This document shows, piece after piece, positions 28,502-34,630 of a DNA stretch of 34,630 bases. The notes beneath the pieces were generated by a model. It was not told the origin of the DNA. It saw only the letters and a list, made by a program, of their open reading frames with translations, and did not search any database. The translations under genes and the position numbers were made by a program. The stretch comes from Gemmatimonadota bacterium (GTDB lineage Bacteria > Gemmatimonadota > Gemmatimonadetes > Longimicrobiales > Gaopeijiaceae). Positions within the stretch are counted from its first letter, which is position 1. Every line of letters begins with the position of its first letter. Where the stretch lies: positions 1 through 34,630 of the forward strand of contig JAPPNO010000034.1 of the NCBI GenBank assembly GCA_028873845.1, read 5' to 3'.

Positions 28502-29731
28502 GTGTCTGTACACCTTTCGGAAGCCGAGATCCCAACAGCCCTCTCCCAGGGGGAAGGGCAGTTCCGCGAGTTCAAGTCGGCTTGGGACCGGAGTGCGGGC
28601 TCGCCCCGGAAGCTGAATTGGAAGACCCTGCGGGACAAGATCGCCGATGCGGTTGCGGCGTTCGCCAACGCGGACGGCGGCCTCCTCTTCGTGGGCGTGG
28701 AGGACGACGGACGTCCGAGCGGCCACGGCTACTCCGACAAGCATGTGGAGGGCCTGCTGGCGGTGCCGGACAGCCGGCTTCGGCCGGGAGTCCGCTGTAG
28801 GACCGCCCGAGTCGAGATCGATGGCAAGGAGGTGCTGGTGTTCGATGTGCCTCAGTCCACGGAAGCTGTCATGGTGGAGGCCGATGGCTTCCCATACCGG
28901 GTTGGTGCCGGGATTCAGCTGGAGCCGCAGGAACTGATCAACCAGCGGAAGCAGGCGCTGCGGGTGGTGGGCTACGAGCAGCGATTCCGGGCGGAGGCCA
29001 CACTTGATGACCTCGATCTGGAGTTGGCAGGCCGATTCCTGGACCGGACGCCGGTGGGCAAGCGCGCCATTGAGGAGGCCTTGGCGTACTACGGCCTGAT
29101 CGACCGCTACCTCGGGCAGTGGAAGATCACCAATGCGGGGCTCCTGCTTTTCGCTCGCCGCCCGGCGCTCAAGTGGCACCCGAGGGCGGGGATCAGGGTT
29201 TTCCGCGTCGCGGGAAGGAAGCGGCTCCACGGACGTCGGCGCAACGTGACGCAGGTCGGGCGCGCGGACCCTCCGCTGGCCTTGTCTCTGACGGAAGCCA
29301 GAGCACTGGCCGGGGCTCAGGTTCGGCAGAGCGAGCGGCTGAACGGGCTCTACTTCGAAGGCGTGCCGGAGTACCCGGAGTTCGCCTGGCAGGAGGTACT
29401 GGTCAACGCCATTGCCCATCGCGACTATGAGGTCACCAGCCGCGAGACGGAGGTCTGGTTCTACGACGACAGGGTCGAAATCTCCAATCCGGGGAACCTG
29501 ATTGCGCCCGTGACACTCGAGCGCCTCCGGGAGGGCGGTCGCGCCCACGGAACGAGGAACCCGATGCTCGTCAGGGTGCTGGCGGAGGTCGGCGCCATGC
29601 GGGACGAGGGAGAAGGCATCGCACGCATCTTCGACGAGATGGCAGACCGGCGGCTGCCCGATCCGGACATTGAGTGCGATAGCGGTCTGTTCACCTTCAG
29701 GCTCTTCGCGGAAGGGGGCGGTTCCGGGTAG
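28502..29731 (+). CDS. AlbA_2/Schlafen-type domain ATP-binding protein
   Basis: A 409-residue protein from GTG 28502 (AGGGAG nine bases upstream); a TTG at 28430 would add 24 residues but has no good ribosome site. The N-terminal AlbA_2 domain shows GEGQFREFKSAW, FANADGGLLFVGVEDDG and a following beta domain. The C-terminal half has the helicase-related/GHKL-like ATP-binding part: EVLVNAIAHRDYEV, DDRVEISNPGNL and MRDEGEGIARIFDEM. This architecture occurs in putative transcriptional regulators and in several anti-phage systems; the function here is unknown. It is convergent with the PD-(D/E)XK-like gene, six bases apart. Confidence 0.88.
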   Translation: MSVHLSEAEIPTALSQGEGQFREFKSAWDRSAGSPRKLNWKTLRDKIADAVAAFANADGGLLFVGVEDDGRPSGHGYSDKHVEGLLAVPDSRLRPGVRCRTARVEIDGKEVLVFDVPQSTEAVMVEADGFPYRVGAGIQLEPQELINQRKQALRVVGYEQRFRAEATLDDLDLELAGRFLDRTPVGKRAIEEALAYYGLIDRYLGQWKITNAGLLLFARRPALKWHPRAGIRVFRVAGRKRLHGRRRNVTQVGRADPPLALSLTEARALAGAQVRQSERLNGLYFEGVPEYPEFAWQEVLVNAIAHRDYEVTSRETEVWFYDDRVEISNPGNLIAPVTLERLREGGRAHGTRNPMLVRVLAEVGAMRDEGEGIARIFDEMADRRLPDPDIECDSGLFTFRLFAEGGGSG

Positions 29732-29737
29732 GACCCG

Positions 29738-31570
29738 CTACCACGGTCCGCCGGCCCGCTCCCTCATCCACGCCATCATGCCCTCGACGAGTTCCTTGAA
29801 CCTTTTTCGCAGCCGACGATTGGGGCGCAGGACGCGCCGCATTCCCTTCGCCAGGAGATGGTTCTTCATGGTGCTGTCGCGGTAGGTGCCGTTCTTGATT
29901 CGCTCCAGAAGCAGGTCGGCGAGACTGCCGCCCCCAGCCATGTACTCTTCCAGCTGCTCGAGCTCCGACACAGAAAGCACCTGCAGTGGGCGTGCCTTGC
30001 GGTGCTTCAGCGCATTGCGATCGGCGATGACACCTTCGATCGTCCGGTAGAAGAACGGCTCCACGGGGATCGTTTCGAGGGTGACCACCAGCGGCAGGTA
30101 ACGCGTTACGGTCTCTGGCCTGACCAGATCCGCCAGATTCCCGCTCTCGACGGCCAGTATCGTGTCGTCGAACTGCTCAGCCGCCTTGCCGAAGATGTTC
30201 CCAACCTTGCTCCGCAGCCCATCGAGGTCTCCCCCGGCCCGGACTCCGTAGGGGAGTAGCGTGGCCTTGCATTCGAGCAGCAGAACCGTGTCGCCGTAGA
30301 GTACGGCGCCGTCGCACGCCTTCATCCCGGCGGGGATGCGCTCGCGAAGTGACTTCCCGTCCGCGTAGCGTCCAGCTTCGTGCGGAAGGACCCGCCGGAG
30401 CAGAGCCTCGACGTAGTCCTCGAACACATGGCCTATGTGGATGAAGTACTCGCGACGCCGGGCGTCGTCATTTCGCTTGCTGGGCCGGAGAAAGACGTGG
30501 TGCAGCCCGGTAGTGATCTTCCAGCGGAGGAGCCGCACCGAAGGACAGTACAGACGCCCCTCAAGGCGGACCAGGGGTGAGCGGTCCAGCGGCGCGATAT
30601 CGTACGGCCGCAAAGAGCCCGGTCCACAGCCTCGTTCGCGCAGTGTCGCCTTTGCTTTGCCTGCATCCGCTGCGAACAGGGTGGTCAACGCGTTGATTTC
30701 GCCATCGGAGATGTTGAGAGCCTGCATGTAGGCTTGGAGGCTCAGCGGTCCAGGTGGTTGATCTGACTTGGGGTCAATGGTCTGCCAGTTCGCAAGCAGA
30801 GCGAGTCCCATTCCCCAGGCGAAGTCGGGATCAAGTCCCGTAATCTCCCGAAAGCGAGCTCGAAGATCGACGGCGCTATCGTCGTCGGGCCGATGGTCCG
30901 AAAGGTAGAGGTCGTGCGTTCGGGCCAGAGATTCCGCGAAGTCTTCCGACGCGTTGAACGTCCCGTTCATCACGATGAACCTGAGCCAAGCGTCCCGGTT
31001 GGCGCGTGACCGAAAGTCAGGCGGGCCAGCCAAGTCCTCTTCCCGGTCGATCAGATCAGCGGCCATGATCAGCGCCTCACCGATCGGCTCGACCGATCCG
31101 CTCGACCTCTCAGTCACATGCGGGCAGACCAGCAGCGCGATCTTCGCGATCGCGACCACCTGCTGTTCACTGAAGAACCACACCGGGTCGGTCACCCCCT
31201 CGGGCTTCAGCCTCTCCCGGTAGGCTTGGAAAGCGCGCCCGACCCTGTCGGGGTCCTGGAACAACGCCTGGATGATCCGGCGCTGGCCTTGGAGCGGCTC
31301 ATAGAAGTTGAGCAAGGCGCTGACGCCACCCAACACGAGCAGCACCTGCCCAAGCCCAAATCCCGACAACCGATCTGCCACATCCTTCCAGGAAGCTCGC
31401 TCCCCATAGACGTCGTGCCACGTGCCACGGACCTGAAACCACTCCATTCCCGAGGGCCGGTCTGGCTTCGCGAGGCGATCCGGCAGAAAGAGGCCTGTCT
31501 CTGTGGAACGTGTGAATCCACGTGCTACGGTCGACTCTGGGCCGGGAGATCTGCGCGAGGGCACGGTCAT
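29738..31570 (-). CDS. Large protein of unknown family with PD-(D/E)XK-like nuclease motif
   Basis: A 610-residue soluble protein I do not recognise. Residues about 380-440 carry a nuclease-like arrangement: Glu384 in HVFEDYVEALL, Asp420 in KACDGAVLYGD and Glu433-Cys-Lys435 in VLLLECKATLLP, fitting the E...D-x(12)-ExK active site of PD-(D/E)XK enzymes. The N-terminal 350 residues are mostly helical and have no motif I can name. The C-terminus is basic (RRVLRPNRRLRKRFKEL), consistent with nucleic-acid binding. ATG 31570 and Met42 (31447) are both possible starts; the region between looks coding. Convergent with the AlbA_2 gene, it could be part of a defence locus, but the pairing is not proof. 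Confidence 0.6.
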   Translation of the reverse strand: MTVPSRRSPGPESTVARGFTRSTETGLFLPDRLAKPDRPSGMEWFQVRGTWHDVYGERASWKDVADRLSGFGLGQVLLVLGGVSALLNFYEPLQGQRRIIQALFQDPDRVGRAFQAYRERLKPEGVTDPVWFFSEQQVVAIAKIALLVCPHVTERSSGSVEPIGEALIMAADLIDREEDLAGPPDFRSRANRDAWLRFIVMNGTFNASEDFAESLARTHDLYLSDHRPDDDSAVDLRARFREITGLDPDFAWGMGLALLANWQTIDPKSDQPPGPLSLQAYMQALNISDGEINALTTLFAADAGKAKATLRERGCGPGSLRPYDIAPLDRSPLVRLEGRLYCPSVRLLRWKITTGLHHVFLRPSKRNDDARRREYFIHIGHVFEDYVEALLRRVLPHEAGRYADGKSLRERIPAGMKACDGAVLYGDTVLLLECKATLLPYGVRAGGDLDGLRSKVGNIFGKAAEQFDDTILAVESGNLADLVRPETVTRYLPLVVTLETIPVEPFFYRTIEGVIADRNALKHRKARPLQVLSVSELEQLEEYMAGGGSLADLLLERIKNGTYRDSTMKNHLLAKGMRRVLRPNRRLRKRFKELVEGMMAWMRERAGGPW

Positions 31571-31767
31571 CCTGTCACCCGAACACGAAATGCAGTCGTA
31601 TCACAATCAGCCTCACCGAACGAGCTGCTCCAGGAGCCTCCGCAGCATCCGGCCCTCTCGTCCACCTCGCGCCGCAAGAGCCACCACCGGGGGCAAGGAG
31701 ATCCGGATCACACCACAGGTCCGCCACGCAGGGGGGCATGATCGGTGGTTCGTGCCGTGCACCCCCT
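31571..31767. other. Intergenic region, no gene seen
   Basis: About 197 bp between two minus-strand genes. I see no coding, no 38-bp operator and no convincing terminator. Confidence 0.5.
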
Positions 31768-34203
31768 TCACGACACCGCCCTCCCCCGCACCCGCACCAC
31801 GAACAACCCCTCCCCCCAGCTCGACACCACCACAACCCCACTCTCAAAGAACGGGTAATTACTCCAAGCCCCCCCAAACGCCGGCAACCCCGCATCATCC
31901 GGCACCGTATCGAAGTACCCGATCTCCACCGGATTCTCCACATCGCTGATGTCCAGCACGCGCAGCCCGCTCATCAGGTTCGCCTGGTACAGCCGGTTCC
32001 CGCGCACGTACTGGTTGTGGTCGATCGTCCCCGTCTCGGCGAAGTGCTCCTTCAGCAGCAGCGGATCGTCCAGGTCGGCCACGTCCCAGATGAGCGTCCG
32101 GGTCCGCTCCACGCTGCCCTCCACCTCGTCCCCCTCGTCGCCCATGAAGAAATAGCGGTGGTCCTCGGTCAGCCAGCCCTGGTGCGCGTAGGCCACGTTG
32201 GGATACTCGCCGCGGGCGACGGCGACGGGGTTTTCGCGGTCGGTCACGTCGGCGATGCTGAGCGCGGTCTCGTTGGCGCCGAAGCAGATCTCGCGGCCCT
32301 GGTAGTCCTCGTCGGGACCCCGGTAGGTGACGCACTGGGGGTCGTGGGAGTAGCCGGTGCGCGCTCGGCCGGTGGTGCCGTCGGCGAAGCAGCCCAGGAA
32401 GACGGGCTCGGCGGGAGTGCGCACGTCGATCATGTGGAGGCCGCCGCCGCAGGTCTCGCCGCCCATGCTGCTGCCGACTGCGTACGCCGTCCCCGTCTCC
32501 TCGTTGATAACGATGTTGTGGGCGCTGTGGATGCCGTCGTAGCGGGCGGTCTCCGCGAAGGTGACGGGCGGGCCCGAGGCGTCCCGCAGTTGGGTGAGGT
32601 CGAAGATCTGCACGCCGTGTGCCCCGGCGCCGTCGGCGACGATGAAGGCGTGGTCGCGGTACACCTTGATGTCGCGCCAGAGGTTCTCGGTGGCGCCCTC
32701 GGTCAGGGGGAGTTGGCCGGCGTAGCGGGGGTTGGCGGGGTCGCTGAGGTCGACGAAGGCCGTGGCGTCGGAGCGTCCCACCAGCGCCCAATCCCTGCCG
32801 GTCACGGGGTCGGTCCAGCCCCAGATGTCGTTGAGGATGGTGCCCGGATCGGCGCCCAGCGCGTCGAGCGGCACGAAGGCGACCAGGTCGACCTGGGAGC
32901 AGTCGAACGGACCAGTCGCGCCGTCGGTGCAGGGGGCCTCCCCGCCCATGACCGCGTCGAGGGCGCGGGTGGACTCGCGCAGGGTGGTGCCTTCGACCCA
33001 GGCGCCGTCCTCGCGCTCGAAGACGACGGCGGCGCCGAGCCGCAGGTCCGCATTCGAGGCCGCGACCACCGCCACGTCGCCGCGCAGGGCGACGAAGGAG
33101 CCGAAGAGGGCGCCGCGGTTGAATCCGGGTGCGGGGATGGTGTTTTCGCTCTCCAGCGTCATGGCCCCCTCCACGACGCGGAAAACCTGTGTGCCGCCCG
33201 TGCCCTCGCCCGCTCCGCTCGCGCCGACCCATGCGCTGCGGCCGTCGAAGGCCACCGCCGAGCCGTAGCCGGCGGGGCCCGCCTCGGGGAAGAAGAGGCG
33301 GGCTGTCTCGTTCCACTCGCCGTCGTCGCTCCTGGTGAAACGGGCTGCCGCGCCCGCTCCCTCGTTCGCGCCGGGAGCCCCGGCGAGGACGGAGGTGCCC
33401 GACGCGGTCAGGCTTGTGCCGAAGGCGTCGCCGCCGCGGCCGTCGGAGAGCGACAGGACCGCGATGGGAGAAGGGCCGGTGGCCGGTGAGCCGGCGTCGA
33501 AGACGTGGACCGCGCCCCGGTCGTCACGGGTCCCGGGCGCTCCGACGAAGAGGAGGTCGCCGGTAAGGGAGAGGGACGCGCCGAAACGGTCGATGGCGGA
33601 GAGGATGGGGGAGGGGAGAAGCGTGGCGGACCCGCCTGCCGCCGGGAACCGCAGCACGGCGCCGGGGCCTGCGTCGGACGGCGCACCGAGGTAGACGGCG
33701 TCGCCGGAGAGCACGACGGAGGTACCCGCGCCACGGATCTCCCCGTCGGCCGGAGGCACGAACTCGATCGTCTGCGCCCACGCGCCATCGTTGCCCCGCT
33801 CGAAGATGTAGGCGCCGCCCCGATCCTCACCACGCCCCGGCGAGCCAACCAGCAACCGGTCCCCGTCGACCGCCAGCGCCGCCCCGAACTCGTCCCCGAT
33901 CTCCACATCGTCGCCCGTGATGATGTACGCGAACTCCCAGCCTTCGTCCCCTCGCTCGAACACGTAGACACTCCCCGGCGACGGGTAGATCGCACCCGCC
34001 ACCCCCCCGCCGGTCCGCCCCACGAAGATCTCCCCATCACCGATCGCGATCGCGGCCCCGAACCCGGCGGCCCTCCACGGCGCCTCGTGCTCGGGCGAAA
34101 AGGCCTGACCACCCAGGGGACCGGATGGCACGAGGAGCCCCACGGCACTCGAAACCGTGGCAAGAAAAACGCTCGTGGCGGACGAGAAGACTCTGGACCT
34201 CAT
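31768..34203 (-). CDS. Secreted FG-GAP / choice-of-anchor B family beta-propeller protein
   Basis: An 811-residue exported protein with a signal sequence (about 1-33). Residues about 40-410 hold FG-GAP-like repeats of the form FGAALAVDGDRLLVGSPG and FGASLSLTGDLLFVGAPG, an integrin-type propeller. Residues about 450-805 are a choice-of-anchor B domain: WGWTDPVTGRDWALVGRSD, LWRDIKVYRDHAFIVADGAG, GGETCGGGLHMIDV, CFGANETALSIADVTD and VAYAHQGWLTEDHRYFF. Such proteins are extracellular or cell-surface with unknown ligands. The start has AAGGGAG eight bases upstream. Operator site D lies 65 bp before it. Confidence 0.92.
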   Translation of the reverse strand: MRSRVFSSATSVFLATVSSAVGLLVPSGPLGGQAFSPEHEAPWRAAGFGAAIAIGDGEIFVGRTGGGVAGAIYPSPGSVYVFERGDEGWEFAYIITGDDVEIGDEFGAALAVDGDRLLVGSPGRGEDRGGAYIFERGNDGAWAQTIEFVPPADGEIRGAGTSVVLSGDAVYLGAPSDAGPGAVLRFPAAGGSATLLPSPILSAIDRFGASLSLTGDLLFVGAPGTRDDRGAVHVFDAGSPATGPSPIAVLSLSDGRGGDAFGTSLTASGTSVLAGAPGANEGAGAAARFTRSDDGEWNETARLFFPEAGPAGYGSAVAFDGRSAWVGASGAGEGTGGTQVFRVVEGAMTLESENTIPAPGFNRGALFGSFVALRGDVAVVAASNADLRLGAAVVFEREDGAWVEGTTLRESTRALDAVMGGEAPCTDGATGPFDCSQVDLVAFVPLDALGADPGTILNDIWGWTDPVTGRDWALVGRSDATAFVDLSDPANPRYAGQLPLTEGATENLWRDIKVYRDHAFIVADGAGAHGVQIFDLTQLRDASGPPVTFAETARYDGIHSAHNIVINEETGTAYAVGSSMGGETCGGGLHMIDVRTPAEPVFLGCFADGTTGRARTGYSHDPQCVTYRGPDEDYQGREICFGANETALSIADVTDRENPVAVARGEYPNVAYAHQGWLTEDHRYFFMGDEGDEVEGSVERTRTLIWDVADLDDPLLLKEHFAETGTIDHNQYVRGNRLYQANLMSGLRVLDISDVENPVEIGYFDTVPDDAGLPAFGGAWSNYPFFESGVVVVSSWGEGLFVVRVRGRAVS

Positions 34204-34268
34204 GGCGATGCTCCCTTCATGGCTGGGTGAGCTTCAAAATCCATCGCCCCGCTGCCGGACGCAAACCA

Positions 34269-34306
34269 GTCAACTGCACATTACATTATGGAAATCGGAG
34301 TTGACA
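34269..34306. promoter_or_regulatory. Shared 38-bp operator-like site D, upstream of the FG-GAP protein
   Basis: Two dyads 21 bp apart, counted from the A at 34268: AGTCAA-N6-ATTACA and TGGAAA-N6-TTGACA. It shares the GTCAACTGC start with site A. It lies 65 bp upstream of the FG-GAP protein ATG, in an A/T-rich patch. Confidence 0.6.
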
Positions 34307-34349
34307 TTCACCGCGCCTACGTGCCCAGCGCGATGGTGTCACAGCCCTC

Positions 34350-34630
34350 TCACCGCGCCCGCTCGCTCATCCATGTGGGGATTTCGCGCCGACCATGCAG
34401 GACACGCCACACGTCGATGTGGCCACTCCCTTCCATGTAGAAGACGATTTGGGGATGGGACTCGAGCGCCCAAAACCTCAGCCCTTCCAGGTTCAGCTCA
34501 TGTCCATATCGAGGCGACCCCGATGCGGGATGGCGGGCGATGTGCCGCAGAGCCACCTCGAGCGCATCGACGAAACCGAGCGCGACATCCGCTCCAGCCT
34601 CTTCCGCATAGTGGGCCACCGCATCGTCCA
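34350..34630 (-). CDS. ParE/RelE-type toxin of a type II toxin-antitoxin system (5' end outside window)
   Basis: About 93 residues are visible and the frame stays open to the right edge (the first complete residues are DDAVAHYAEEAGADVALGF), so the true start is outside. The ParE-superfamily pattern is clear: a helix FVDALEVALRHIARHPASGS, then SPRYGHELNLEGLRFWALES, IVFYMEG, and the C-terminal HIDVWRVLHGRREIPTW. ParE toxins poison gyrase; RelE relatives cut mRNA in ribosomes. The antitoxin gene would be expected beyond the right edge. Nothing after the toxin on this strand looks like one. Confidence 0.85.
   Translation of the reverse strand, partial: DDAVAHYAEEAGADVALGFVDALEVALRHIARHPASGSPRYGHELNLEGLRFWALESHPQIVFYMEGSGHIDVWRVLHGRREIPTWMSERAR

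Overview
The window is high-GC DNA with dense, mostly intact coding on both strands. Its gene content suggests a heterotrophic, envelope-rich Gram-negative-type bacterium: lipoprotein six-bladed beta-propeller, choice-of-anchor B/FG-GAP protein, M28 peptidase lipoprotein, mosaic cadherin/FN3/LRR exoprotein, TRAP transporter. Gemmatimonadota or a relative is my best guess, but this rests on gene style only; there is no rRNA or other marker. No tRNA, rRNA, CRISPR array or insertion sequence was seen.

Layout. (1) 1-6867: a YdiJ-like FAD/Fe-S 2-hydroxyacid dehydrogenase (runs off the left edge) is divergent from a TRAP transporter (P-Q-M), an atypical crotonase and a class III CoA-transferase; together they look like uptake and CoA-dependent breakdown of an organic acid. 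(2) 7003-13717: an MscS-type channel, a small membrane protein and a 1687-residue mosaic surface protein. (3) 13728-20953: M28 peptidase lipoprotein, divergent propeller lipoprotein with an SRPBCC protein, KatG, and a sterol-reductase (ERG4/ERG24) family membrane protein convergent with katG. (4) 21306-25737: the most unusual locus. A one-TM von Willebrand A protein with an Asp at the start of its helix and a Cys-Pro linker faces a tight three-gene operon: SH3/four-TM protein, TM/peptidoglycan-binding-like/coiled-coil/LRR protein, and a MotA/TolQ/ExbB-type channel. I propose an ion-driven envelope motor of 5:2 type with a vWA B-subunit. (5) 25934-28032: two decaying genes, a truncated and frameshifted DUF4143 ATPase and a fic gene with a 5' deletion. 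(6) 28502-31570: an AlbA_2/Schlafen-type ATP-binding protein convergent with an unrecognised protein bearing a PD-(D/E)XK-like motif. (7) 31768-34630: a secreted FG-GAP/choice-of-anchor B protein and an edge-cut ParE/RelE toxin.

Across regions 3-7, four intergenic sites share one 38-bp architecture: two tandem copies of an 18-bp dyad close to TGTMAA-N6-TTTACA, exactly 21 bp apart. They lie upstream of the M28 peptidase, the vWA protein, the AlbA_2 protein and the FG-GAP protein, and probably mark a shared regulon of an unidentified regulator.
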